64,000 nucleotides of DNA. Source: Amborella trichopoda. Its lineage: Eukaryota; Streptophyta; Magnoliopsida; Amborellales; Amborellaceae. The translations under genes and the position numbers were made by a program. Within the stretch, counting starts at the first letter, position 1; each line of letters begins with the position of its first letter. The stretch is from the NCBI RefSeq assembly GCF_000471905.2, contig NW_006499751.1, positions 6,218,523 to 6,282,522 of the forward strand. The letters are read 5' to 3'. The notes below the pieces were generated by a model that worked only from the letters and a program-made list of their open reading frames with translations, was not told the DNA's origin and did no database searches. Positions 35,466-47,085 of the stretch are shown in pieces.

Positions 35466-36650
35466 TCATGGATAGTACTTCTTTAAGTATTGTCCATTTA
35501 TGGGGGGCATTTCTTCCCCTCCTTCAGGATGTGTCAGTATATAGGCTTCGTTGGGCGAGAGCTTCTTGACTATAAAGGGACCTTCCCACTTAGGCTCAAA
35601 CTTCCCTTTACGCCGATCGTACATAACAATAGGCCTTTTGACAGCTAAGACTAGATCCGCGGGTGAACGAGCGGATTTTGACAGACTTGCCAAAAGCCCT
35701 CTTCATTCTCCATTGGTTGAGTTCAAGGCTCTGCTAAGCCTCTAACCTCTTTCCATCGAGTGCATCTAATTCTTGGTACCGGAGCTTGAATCTGTCATCT
35801 TTGGTTATTCCTTGGTGAATAGTGACTCTCAGTGAAGGAATTTGTATTTCGAGAAGTAAAACTGCTTCACCCCCATAAACCAGAGAATAGGGAGTGGAAT
35901 CAGTAGCATTTCGCATAGTAATACGATAAGCCCGTAGGGCTTCAGGAAGCTTCTCATGCCAGTTCTTCCTTGTTTTTATGTTGACTTTCTTAAAACGTTG
36001 CACAAAGTCTTATTGAAAGCCTCAGCTAATCCATTTGCCCGAGGGTGGTACATAGTTGCGTACCTCCATTCAAAACCAAATTGGTTAACTAGGCGATCGA
36101 TGTGATTACTCTTAAATTGAGGACTATTCTCAGATATAATCCGGTCGGGCACACCAAAGCGATATATGATATGATGTCGAACAAAGTAGGCCACCGCTGT
36201 CCTAGGAAAACTTCAGCCCATTTAGAGAATAATCTGTTGCAGGTAGGATAAATACATGGCCCATTACGGAAGGAGGGTCAATAAGCCCTACGATGTCCAT
36301 ACCCCATTGTGAGAAGGGCCATGATGCAATCGTAGGGTGTAAGGGCTCTGGAGGATGGTGAACCAGGCTGGAGTATATTTGGCATATTTGGCACTTTTTA
36401 ACATAGCTTAAAGAACCGATAATCATGGAAGGCCGATAGTATCCCAACCTACGTATTCGTTCATAGAGCTAAGGACCTAATGCCGTCTGAAGAGAGTGTC
36501 CCCTTCAAGGAGGGTATACTTGGTAGACATTCAACCTATGTTGTTGCGTTCGCCACAATCTTCCAGGAGCCTGCCATGTTTTAGGAAAGCAGTGATGGGC
36601 TCTCTTCAATCTTCTACCTGCTCAATTTCTGCACACATTGGGTCAAAGAA
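35466..36650 (-). pseudogene. Integrase of element B (broken)
   Basis: Minus-strand order: HHCC end with KKCQICQI (about 36390), core with GMDIVGLIDPPSVMGHVF (about 36290), SENSPQF in place of the SDNG-type Asp word (about 36120), NGLAEAFNKTL (about 36020), then RKNWHEKLPEALRAYR (about 35950) and the C-terminus ending KWEGPFIVKK..LKKYYP with a stop at 35466. Frameshifts near 36200, 35980 and 35730 separate these parts, so no functional enzyme is encoded. This copy lacks the assembly gap of A. Confidence 0.85.
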
Positions 36651-36899
36651 TTTTGATTCTTGGTTTCGACCCTTAGCTTCTCGACTCTATGCTATTTCTA
36701 ATTCGGCCTTGATTACTTCTTTGGCTGATAGAAGTGCTCCAAATGGATAAGGAGGACACTCGGGGAAGATGTTTCTCTTGTCATCCTCATCGACCTCGGT
36801 TCTTATATTCAATGTGTTTCCATTCTACCACCCAAACAAGTGTGGGCCCTGATGAGGATAATTGAATTGTAGCACCGAGTTTCGCAAGTGCGTCAGCCT

Positions 36900-37260
36900 A
36901 CAAGTTTAGCCTCCTAGGGATGTGACTTAGAGATACATTCTCAAACTGAGCCATATACAATTTTATAGTATCATGATAAGGCTTGAGAGTGTCTTTTCTC
37001 ACATCATAAATCCCTTTGAGCTATTGGATAACCAACTCAGAGTCGCCATAGATCTTGAACTGCTCCAACTCGAGGTCGAAGGCTATCTCCAATCCGATTA
37101 TAAGGGCCTGATATTCTGCCTCATTATGAGAACTTGCTTGAGCGAGAGAGAAAGAAAGTGGCAATATTCCTTCCCTCGGAGTCAAGAATACTACTCCGGC
37201 CCCTCCTCGATTCGATTGGAATTCTCCGTCGAAGTACAATTCCCACATAAGAGCAAGGTC
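36900..37260 (-). pseudogene. Second (archaeal-type) RNase H of element B
   Basis: Minus frame 37248-37021 reads WELYFDGEFQSNRGGAGVVF, then SSHNEAEYQALIIG and YGDSELVIQ before a stop. The three acidic positions D (FDGE), E (NEAEY) and D (GDSE) of the RNase H fold are all present. The stop is followed by LKGIYDVR in the same frame. The extra RNase H after the RT-linked one is a hallmark of the Tat lineage. Confidence 0.85.
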
Positions 37261-37720
37261 AGCACATAATACTTCTTCATCAGGGAAGTAACTTAATAGA
37301 GGAGATTCTGCCGGTATGGGGTGTGCTGCGAGAAAGTCTGCTATGGCCTAGCCCTGGATGGCATTTTGTGGGGCATACATGATATCGAATTCCATCAGTA
37401 ATAATGCCCACTTAGCAACGCTTCCTGACAAGCATGGGCATGTCATGAGAAACTTTACAGCATCAACTTTCGATATAAGTTTCACTTCATGACCAAGCAA
37501 GTAATGACAGAGCTTTTGTACTAAGAAGGTCAAGGCCAAGCACATCTTCTCGATAGGGGGATAATTCTCCCCGGCCCCTTACATCCTGTGGCTAAGGTAA
37601 TATAACGCAGTCTCTTTTCCCTCTTCATTATTTTGTGCCAATAATGCTCCGAGTGACTCGTCTAAAGCAGACACGTATAGAATGAGAGGCCTTCCCAATA
37701 CTGGTGTAGAGAGCACTCGA
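37261..37720 (-). pseudogene. RT-linked RNase H of element B
   Basis: The reading continues from the RT frame (LILYVSALDESLGALLAQ, about 37640-37690) and then in 37545-37348 as MCLALTFLVQKLCHYLLGHEV. A stop and a short break at 37546-37580 separate the two. Equivalent to A 17381-17780. Confidence 0.8.
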
Positions 37721-38800
37721 GGGTGGAGTAAATAATGCTTGATGTCATCAAGGGCTGCCTTACATGCTTCATCCCAGATAAATACGGTATCTTTCTTTAG
37801 CAGGTGTGTAAAGGGTTTACAGCGACCAAAGAGGTTTGAGATGAACCTGCGAATGTATGCTAGTTGCCCTTGGATGGAGCGTAGTTCTTGAAGTGTAGTC
37901 CGTGACAGCATTTCTGGGATTGCCCTGATCTTGATTGGCTCAATCTCAAGCCCTCGATGTTTGACAATGAATCCCCAGAACTTTCCCAAACGCACGTCGA
38001 AAGTGCATTGGTTCATTTTTAGTTGATATAGGCACAATCGTTTGAACACCTTTTCAAGGTCTCTGATGTGAGCATCCTTCTCTTCGGATTTTACCACCAA
38101 GTCATCTACATAACACTCTACCTCTTTGTGCATCATGTCTTTAAAAATGGTCGTCATTGCTCTCTGGTATGTGGCACCAGCATTTTTTAATCCGAAAGGC
38201 ATCATTGTGTAACAAAAGACCCCTTTTGGAGTTAAGAATGCAATGGCCTCTTCATCTTCGGGCGCCATCCTTATCTGATTATACCCGGAGTATCCGTCCA
38301 TGAAGGAAAAGATTTGACAATGAGTCTATAAGCATCTCGGTGAATGGCAACAGGAAGTCATCCTTAAGACATGCGGCATTCAAATCGTGAAAGTCAATAC
38401 ACACGCTGATTTGACCATTTTCCTTCTTGACCGGAACGACATTTGCTAGCCATTTCGAGTATTTAACTTCACGGATGAAACCTTCTTGTTTGAGCTTGGT
38501 TATCTCGACATCTATCTGCATTTCAAGGTCAAGCCTGAACCTTCTAGATTTCTGTTTAACAGGTTTGACAGTTAGATTAACGCAGCGACTTGAGGGTCTA
38601 AACCAAGCATCTCATGGTAGTGCCAAGCAAAGACATCTCAACTTTCTTTCAAGAAGGTTGTGAATCTTCTTTCTCTTCTGGAAACATATTCGCTGAAATG
38701 AAAGTGAGTCTGGGATCCGCTTCGTCTCCAAGATTTATTTGCTCGAGCTCGTCAGCTATGGCCTGACCACCTTCTTCCCATTCTTTTGGAGCCTCTTACA
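37721..38800 (-). pseudogene. Reverse transcriptase of element B (broken)
   Basis: The largest surviving frame of the element, 38301-37579 (240 codons), covers MDGYSGYNQIRMAP, MPFGLKNAGATYQRAM and the catalytic YVDDLVVKS, into the connection and RNase H. The N-terminal part (38521-38279, KLKQEGFIREVKYSKWLANV and VCIDFHDLNAACLKDD) is separated by a small deletion/frameshift near 38300. Further upstream (38530-38700) decayed sequence equals A 16440-16620. It retains the roughly 70 bases missing in A. Confidence 0.9.
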
Positions 38801-39816
38801 ACTCTTCATCGGCATTTTAAGAGATTTTTCGATCAACCTCAAATGAAAAGACCCATGATCCTGACATTTCTACCTCTGATAGAGTGGATCATAATCTCTG
38901 CACCTTTCTCGAACTGAGTGACGGAAAGGTCAACCTCAAGAGTTGAAAACACGTCATGTTGGGGAGACTTATCTAGAAAGTTAGAGGAAAGTTGAGGTTC
39001 GATGACAATGATGTGAAGAGCGTCTTCGCAAATCACACGATATTTGTACGGGTGCTTGGAGTGTTTGCTCTGAGCCCACTGATTCTTCACAGACTTGTAT
39101 CATGTGGCAAGCCTCTTGAGTGTAGAAACTTTGCCCATCTGACTCTCTCAACTCTGCTCAAAATCGGGCTCAGGGGACCACTGGGGTTTTTTTGGCTTCG
39201 ACTTCTTATGCTTTTATGAAGAAGGTAGCTTTGCCTTGGCTTTAGCCAGGGCATCAGCAACTGTTAAGAATCATGCTGCCTGTGCCAGGGTCTTTCTCAA
39301 TCATTTTCGCTACGTCCTGCTTATATTGAATCCTTCGAATTCTCTGTCGAGGGCCTCGAAGTTTGGGCATATCAAGGTTGTACCTGCAGGGGATATAGAA
39401 AAGGGGGAATGAGAAGCAGGAGAAGAAGGAGGAGAAGGGTTAGAAGGTGGGGAACTTTTAAGGTCGTTCCCCTCATCAGACCGATCTGGGCAGCTTTTTA
39501 TGTCATCACCAGTGTTGGATAGGTGCAGGAGGTCTTTTAGGTCTTTCCCTTGCCTAAACCGTTGGGGAATGCTTTTAACATCGCCACCCTCATTGGACGT
39601 ATGCTAAGTAAGAGATGGCACCGGGATGTCTTCTTAACAGGATGAAGAACGAAGAAGGATCGTGCCAAGGATGAAGTCCGGTAAAGTTGACAGCGAAGGA
39701 AGGGGCCTGAGAAATTCCTGATCAACTGTGGGTTGAGCGGTGTAGCCCTTGGTGCCCGTCTTTTTCTAGTTTTCTAAGGTGACATTTGATTCATCTTGTT
39801 GGGCTAGCGATCAGCT
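38801..39816 (-). pseudogene. gag-pol spacer of element B, no protease seen
   Basis: Decayed coding DNA equivalent to A 15.1-16.4 kb. A minus frame at 39090-38839 (84 codons) includes a segment like GAEIMIHS shared with A. As in A, no D-[ST]-G protease word is visible. Frames at 39.2-39.4 kb match the KTLAQAA..VADALA spacer words. Confidence 0.5.
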
Positions 39817-41649
39817 CTAACTTGGTGAACTGCTTACCTTAAAGACTTGAGTCTGCTTCGGCCGTGGTAGACTATCCATTTGGGGAATCGAGGGTTTCAC
39901 ATAGTCTAAATCATTGATAAGGTCTTGCTTTATGATATCTCCTTGCTCCGATGGAGAAGTGTCTTGGGGGCCACTTACGGGGAGATTATAAAACTCTTGA
40001 TACTCCCCTATTTTCTTTGTGAATATATCAAGGAAACTTGTGCATTCTGATAGGTAATGGCCTCTTATCTGATGGTATGGGCACCAACGATCTTCGGTCC
40101 CCTTAGCAAGGCAACAAGGTTGCCTTACTTGCTTCAGTGTGATTATGCCTTCCTGAAGCATTATAATGAAGAAGGCATACAGTATATCGAGCATTTCATC
40201 TTCTTCTTGGATAGTTACGATGTGGGACGCCTCGGCTGCCCCAAAGGCTTTCTTTAAGTCTTCAAGCTTTATCTGACCCTTCAGAATTAGAGTCTCGATA
40301 ATATCCTTCAACGTGTAGCAGTCATCTGTGGGATGATTGATCCTCCGATGGTAGGCATAATGATTCGCTTGACTGTCAAGGCCAGGTTGCTCAGGGAATT
40401 TGGTTTCTAGAAGCTCGATCTTATTTTGTTCCAATAATAATCAGAACAGTGTAGGGACTCATTCCTATTCGAAGGGGTAGACCTTGTTCTTATGCCTGGT
40501 GAAATAATCACCCCGATCAAGGTTGGCCGGTGGGGGTACTTGATTATACGACTGTTGTTGCTTGCTAGCCTAGGGTGCTACCTTTGTTGTGCTTATTACC
40601 CCTTTAGAGAGGTCTAAAGTTTGAGAGGGGGCCTTCTTTGAATTAGCGACCATGACGGCTGCACTAATTATCCCTTTCTGTTGGCTGCCCCGTGGGTTAC
40701 TCCGAGGGTTACCATTGCCCCGGTTGTTTGCTGAACTTGTAGATGTTTTTCGTGTCCCACCATGGTGGCATGACAGACTTTCTATGCAGACTGATTTAGA
40801 GATCAGCTCTGACATGGAGGTCGGATTAGAGGCCTCAACATGCAGAGTGATCTCAGATCGCATGTTTCGCACGTAAGTTTGGACTGCTTCCTTCTCAGGC
40901 ATAAGATTGAGATGGCGGGAAGCCAAGTTTCTCCATCTTAATATGAACTGATCCACAGGCTCATCAAGGTCTTGCGTCAAGGCGAGAAGTTCGATGGTTT
41001 GAACCTCTCCCTCGACCTCATAGAAGCGTTGATAGTACAGTTTCACCATCTCCTCCCACGTATGCACTGAGTTTGGAGGAAGTCAGGCATATTATTGAAA
41101 TGCTGAGCCATCGAGGGTCTCAACGAACTGTCGGAGAAGAAGTCTCCCATTAGCTGTTGCTTCTCAACATGTTGCCTGGAAGTGGACAATATGCTGGTTT
41201 GGGGACATGGTTCCATTGAATAAGGGAAACTTCCCTTTCTTATAATCTGAGGGAAACGGGACCTGATCAATATACGAGGGGTATGGCCTTTGATAAGGCG
41301 CTGCACTCTGTATCCCTGGGATTTGTTTGTTCTTTAAGCTATGGGTGACCATAGCATCAATGTCTGTCTGAGTGATTGGATGAGGGACATAATTGTCCTG
41401 TGAGGTAGAAGGAGGGGGTTGTCGTGGAGGGGCACCATCAAAGTGATGGGAATTGACCTCATGGTTAGCTGACTAGCGTGCGGTGTTGATACGATCGATC
41501 TTTTCCATCATCATGTGCACCACATCCTCAAACTTATTCATACGCTCTTCCTGCATATCACAGGGCTCGCTTACGACCATTACGCTGTCCGTTTCACTAT
41601 GGAGGTCAATGTTAGTGGCAACAGAGAGCTTGCGAACTTGACTAGTCAT
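39817..41649 (-). pseudogene. gag polyprotein of element B (broken)
   Basis: A plausible start is the ATG at 41649 (MTSQVRKLSV). Parts in order: KFEDVVHMMMEKIDRI, the core PFPSDYKKGKFPLF (about 41240), WEEMVKLYYQRFYEVE and VDQFILRWRNLASRH (41067-40570), then a C-terminal part (40434-39817) with YAYHRRINHPTDDC and CPYHQIRGHYLSEC, two knuckle-like Zn motifs. Stops occur near 41495, 41165 and 41085, and a frameshift separates the two long pieces. Tat-lineage gag. Confidence 0.8.
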
Positions 41650-43171
41650 ACGTGGTAAGTCAGTTAGCAGGGGGCCAACATGCCCTGACTAAACTCAACT
41701 CTTGTATGTTGATCGCATTTGGATCAATTCTCGACTATCTTAGGACCGTGGCTGCTAAGCGGCTGGGTCTTTTTCTAAAACAATAACCACATCACAGAGC
41801 TCATGAAGCTCTTCTTCAAGCTTCATTGTCTGAAGGGGGTAGAAGGGATTCAGGTGAAGAGGGTCGTCAGAATTGGTTCTTTTGGTTGCCTTGGTCACCT
41901 CCTTAGTCAAAATTTGCAGACCTCCATCGCGTTTAGCCTTGAGGTTTTGATAGACCTCACGTCAAAACTACGATCTAGGTTGCAGCTGGTTGGCTCTTCT
42001 TGCACAGGAGAGAGCTGTCTCCATTAGGTGCAGTAATGGATGAGGGTCGGGAACTGGAGTCATCTTGGGCCGAGGAGGATGAAGGACTCGATCTTCCATC
42101 AGATCGATGCCCCGAGGTCTCTTGTGAGCTCGAGAGACACATCCAAAGTGACGGGGCTGGTTCAGGATCGTACCCTAGGGAAAACCTTCAAGTACCAAGG
42201 CTGAGGTGCTTGCTCGATGAAGAAGGAACAGGCAGGAGCAAGGTTGACTTATGAGGAGGCCTGAGTCGAGGGCGAGGGGTTGTTTGTGACCACGACTCGT
42301 GTGCACCCATTGAAGAAGGGTCACATGTGACCTGGGGGTCAACCCGGGCTCGAGCAAGTGGTCTGGCATGTGTCTGCAAGAGAACATGTGTAGGCTCCCT
42401 TATAGGGTGCACTTGTGTACGCAGAGTAAGAGGACGAGAAGGTTGTCTCCTGCTTACTCAGGTTGGCGTAGCAATGGCGTTGCCCTGAGCAATGAAATGC
42501 ATATGAGTAGCGTGCGCAGGTTCTGGCCTCGAAAGGTTCGATCTTGGACATGATCTCGAGGTGACAGAAGGGTTGCCCCGAGGTGTGACTCAAGTGGGTG
42601 ACCCACGAGCCTTGTGGTGTGTGTGAGGGGTGGAGACCATGGGGTTTTCGCCTCGACGTGATGAGCCTCTAGGGATAGAGACCAAAGGTGTGGAAATGTG
42701 GGGGGTAGCCTTATGGTGACCCACAGAAGCAACAACAGCTTATTTTCCTTTTGCAAAAAGGGACTCGGCAGCCTTTCGGCGTACCTCAGAAACACAACCG
42801 GCAAGTGACTTGTCGGTGGCTGGGTGCATGCTGTGTGGGGCAACAGAAGTGTTGCCAATGCAGGGCGCCTTGGTGGAGTTTCCGACAGAGCGAGGAGATG
42901 GGGAGTGAGGATTTTTAGGTCTCATCTCACACCGCTCCAAGTTAAGACCTGGGAGCTAGACAAAGGGTCTTTGCTCAAAAGGATGGTTAGGAACGAAGTT
43001 GAAGGAACTTGTTCCCTAAGGACACTCTCGAATACGGGGATAAGAAAATCCCATATCTGGATAAATGGGCTATAGAACCCACAAGCGATATAAAATATTA
43101 AAAGATAATGAATGCATATAATAAAAGAAGAAACTAGCCAAACAAGAACGATCCGACTAAGGGGTAATTTA
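41650..43171 (-). pseudogene. Long leader with coding-like remnants (element B)
   Basis: Equivalent to A 12080-13554. Minus frames around 42940-42740 (GNSTKAPCIGNTSVAPHS) and 41950-41760 (LKAKRDGGLQILTKEVTKATK) have counterparts in A but contain stops. An extra leader ORF is possible. No domain is recognised. Confidence 0.4.
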
Positions 43172-43189
43172 TCCCCACTGGAGTCGCCA
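43172..43189 (-). other. Primer binding site of element B
   Basis: Minus strand TGGCGACTCCAGTGGGGA, three bases from the LTR end. It is the better preserved of the two PBS copies in the window (compare 12062-12079) and typical of Tat/Ogre elements. Confidence 0.8.
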
Positions 43190-43984
43190 AGCTGGTTAGG
43201 TACCTTGATCTCGCCCTCCGAATCTTTGGGGATCGGACGGTGCATGTCTCGGGTTTCGAGGGAAGACCTAGGACGTTTTCAAGATTGCTCTCTCGGGAAC
43301 CTTGTTCGAAAGCTCGGGCAGGTGTTATCAACCCGTGAGAGAGAAATTTAAAGGTGGGTTCGGGACCTACTCAGGCTGACTCGCGTGAGTGCCCCTTTAG
43401 ATCACGAAGAAAGCCCCCCAATAATAAAAATGGTTTGAAATCACCTCCCTTAGCTTGTATTCTTCTTATTTTCTGCAATCACACACATATAGGGCAAAGG
43501 TTATGAGACAAGTGGATCAGACCTTACCCTTTCCCTCTTTGATGAACATACAAATGCATGTGCATTCAAAAAGAAGAAGAGAAGAAAGATGGGGGAGAGA
43601 AGAATTCGACTAAGCGAGAGGATCAGAACAATGACTGAGGTGGTGGATAATTGGCCTGATGTGGTAGCAAAATGGGCTCAGTAACTAAGACCGGCTCATA
43701 GGATCACTACTAAACGTCATTACCAATACCGACTAGCTAGGCACGATGGTCGATCTGTCATGGCAATAAAGCGGGTCAAGTAATTCTGGCACAACAACAT
43801 TACGGCTAAACAACAGGACTACCATGAAAGGTTAACCTCAATCCCTCTTAGTCTAACGAAGGAGTGGTAGAGTTAAGGCTATGAGGAAAGAATAAGAAGA
43901 AAATAAGGGAAAGAAAGAAGGAGGGAGAAAAAAGGAAGAGAGGAGTATGAAAGACGAGAGGATAAAGGAGAGAGAGAAGGAAGA

Positions 43985-44720
43985 CACAGTCGGGGCTAAG
44001 CATTGCCGAATGTGTTGGAAAGAAGGGAGAGAAAATACAGTCGGGTTTCGCCGACTGTATTGTACAGAGGAGAAGAGAGAGGAAATGTAGTCGACGCTAA
44101 GCTTCACTGACTGACAAAAGAGGAGAGAGAAAACTAATCGGTGTTGGGCTTCACCTACTGACAGAAGAGGAGAGAGAAAATCAGTCAGTGCTAGGCTTCA
44201 CCGATTGAGAGAAGAGGAGAGAGGAAACTAGTCGGCATTAGGCTTTGTCGACTATCAGAAGAGGAGAGACGAAACCAGTCGATACTAGGCTTCACCGATT
44301 GACAAAAGATGAGAGAGGAAACCAATCGGCGCTAGGCTTCACTGACTAACAAAAGATGAGAGAGGAAACCAATCGATACTAAGCTTCACCGATTGACAAA
44401 AGAGGAGAGAGGAAACTAATCGGCGCTAGGCTTCACTGACTAACAGAAGATGAGAGAGGAAACCAATCGATACTAAGCTTCACCGATTGACAAAAGAGGA
44501 GAGAGGAAACCAATCGGCACTAGGCTTCACTGACTAACAGAAGATGAGAGAGGAAACCAGTCAGTGCCAGACTTCATTGACTAACAGAAGAGGAGAGAGA
44601 AAACTAGTCAACGCTAGGCTTCGTCGACTAACAAAAGAGGAGAGAGAAAACCAGTCGACGTTAGGCTTCACCGACTGACAAAAGAGGAGAGATGAAACCA
44701 AGCGGCACTAAGCCTCACCA
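43985..44720. repeat. Hairpin-unit minisatellite in 5' LTR of B
   Basis: About 16 units spaced close to 50 bp, with arms such as CAATCG/CGATTG and AGTCGACG/CGACT around a ctaggcttca loop. A two-unit block (aatcggcgctaggcttcact plus aatcgatactaagcttcacc, about 98 bp together) is repeated in tandem at 44320-44560, showing recent local amplification. Confidence 0.8.
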
Positions 44721-44729
44721 TTTGCATTA

Positions 44730-45030
44730 GAAGAGGATGGATAGAGATAGAGATGAGAAGAAGAGAGAGAAAGAGATAGAGATGAGAAGAAGAGAGGGAA
44801 AAAGATAAAGATGAGAAGAAAGAAAAAGAGGAGAGATAAAGATGAGAAGAGAGAGAGTGAGATGATAAGAGAAGAAAAGAAGAGAGAGAAAGGAGAAAAG
44901 AAGATAGAGATGAGAATAGTGAGAAAAGAAGAGAGAGAATGAGAAGAGAGAGAAAAGATAAAAGAGGAGAGAGAGAAAAGATAAAAGAGGAGAGAGAAAA
45001 GACGACGAGAGAGTAAATTACCTTACTCAA
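44730..45030. repeat. GA-rich microsatellite tract in LTR B
   Basis: gagagagaaagagatagagatgagaag repeats, the reverse counterpart of the CT tracts in LTR A. Open frames across it are low complexity only. Confidence 0.9.
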
Positions 45031-46659
45031 GGGTACCAGCCTTTTTCTTTTCTCTCCTCTCTCTCTCTCCAAGACGTACCCAAGAACTCAAGCAAGAATA
45101 AAAATTTTATTGAATCAATGAAAAATGAACCGAAGGTCTTTACAATTTAGCGTTGCATGTTTATATAGAATTGGGCTAAAACATGAGTGTATGCCAAAAA
45201 ACTAGCCTCATTGAGGATAATTTTAATTATTTTGAATTAAAGAAAATTAAGAAAATAGGGCGCAAAAGGACTGTTTTGCCCCTACCTAACAATGTGTGGA
45301 ATTTCAAAACAGTCCCTGCTGCTACCTGAGAATTTATGTGCTCTTCCATGGATGACCCGAGGTCTTTCTGATGCCCGTTTGATCGAAAGATTATTGTTTT
45401 CTTGTAGGGCTTGACATGGCGATCATTTTGATACCAACTTCGAGCCATGAATCATGCTTTTGAGCCTTGATCATGAGACTTGAACTTTGGTTGAATCTTG
45501 AAAACTTGGGATCGATCGTGTGCTCGTTCCTTGATGTTTCTTCGTGATTTTTTTATTGAATCACACTGAGCATGCCATCACGATCATGTTGCAATGAGCA
45601 TAGCTTGATTTCGTGTTCGGATGAAGATTTTGTCGTTTTGAGTTTCTGACCGGAATCTTGAAATCCGGCGGCCAGGATTTATAGCAGCTTTGATGCCTTC
45701 ACGTGTGAAATCCACCCATTCATTGTAGGCAAGGTTCGGATCAAAGATAGCCTCGGACCTTATACACATAATGCAATTGGTTTCATGCCGATCGGGTCTG
45801 CTAGCGTCATGATCTGGCTGCTCGAACGAGACATGTTGCTGCTGAATTTCTACAACGTCCTTCATGGATTAGCGATTTTTATTTAGTTTCTCTCTCTGTT
45901 CTGCATATCGAATTGTTTGTCTTGATGAGATGAACACGGTCACCAAATTTGAGAGTGATCCGTCTTGGAACGAGTGAGATACAGTCCCTGAAAGTGACTG
46001 CTCGTGACTGTGAAAACAACCACCTTTAAGCCGAAACTTGACTCATTGGGGTTTTCGACGTAATCTAATGGCAGTAGTCCCACAACTGTTTGATACACCA
46101 AAAGTATAACTCTAATTACATGGTCCATTTCAGGGTGCTAGGGACCGATTTCGCTAAAATTGTTTCTTTGTTTTCACTGCCTTAGACATGTCTGATTGCG
46201 ATAAAACTTGGCAGGTGGTCTTTTGAAGTGTTGATGACGACTTGAGAAATTATGGGGCCATTCTAAGACTGTCGCGAATTTCCACTATTTTGTAGGCTTT
46301 ATTGACTGCTTCCTAACAGGAACCAAGATGCTGAAAAACATGTTCAAACAATGGCATATGATGAGAATGCAGATTGAAGAATATGTAATTTTGACAGAAT
46401 GATGAATTTGAGCATAAGTCATGTATTATATTGTGGAGATGTACATTTTGAGTATTTGGATATTGTATTGAGTTTAATTGTATTTTGAGAAAGGGATACG
46501 TAAGGTACCTATTAGAGTTATAATTTTATTTATTAAGGTTGGTATAAACCAAGTTTGAAGGCTGGAATTTATCTGTTATGGTTTTGTATTGAGTTTTTCA
46601 TATATTTAAAGCCTTATGTTTTAATAGAATGGAAATTTTTTAAAGTTATGAATTTAGCC

Positions 46660-47085
46660 CCTTGGTCTTATACCACAAACAAATTGTTCCTAGTTAAAGC
46701 ATCCAGTGGGTTGGATAAACTCAATTTTGATGGAAGTGTTTGGTGCAATGTCAATGGTTATGGTGGTCTTCTTCATAACATATTTGGATCGACTATTTGG
46801 TCTTATCAAGGGAGATGGCATGCGTGTGAGATAATGAGGCAGAACTGTGGGCACTGAAAATGGAGTGGATGGTCTAGCCCCTAATCATCTAAAGGTGATT
46901 ATTGAAGGAGATTCAACATCATCAAATGGTGCCTTCAGTCGGACCTTATTCTATAGAACCTTAGTAGTATTATGGATGCTATTATTCTGGCGCTATGCGA
47001 AATTGTTTTCGACCATGTCAAGAGAGGCGTCAACATAGCAGAAGGCTGTCTTGCAAACGCCACTACTGCCTGGGGTTGGGCTCGT
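46660..47085 (+). pseudogene. RNase H-like (RVT_3 type) pseudogene
   Basis: Translation gives KLNFDGSVWCNVNGYGG, then in a shifted frame NEAELWALKM, then LKVIIEGDSTSS in a third frame, and near the end FDHVKRGVNIAEGCLANA. These match, in order, the D, E and D catalytic words and the C-terminal region of plant RNase H-like domains found in LINE retrotransposons and in many host RNase H-like genes. At least two frameshifts and stops make it a pseudogene. No upstream RT is seen, so its origin is open. Confidence 0.6.

Larger units (their letters stand above)
43193..46350 (-). mobile_element. 5' LTR of element B
   Basis: Complete LTR: the right end is TGTTTGAACA (minus, 46350) and the left end CCTAACCA (minus, 43193), 3158 bp. 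TATA ctatataa is at 45161-45168 (minus). In minus orientation U5 holds a CT tract (45030-44730), then the hairpin minisatellite (44720-43985), then the unique U5 segment ending beside the PBS. It is the only LTR in the cluster with both ends and all internal blocks well preserved. Confidence 0.85.
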
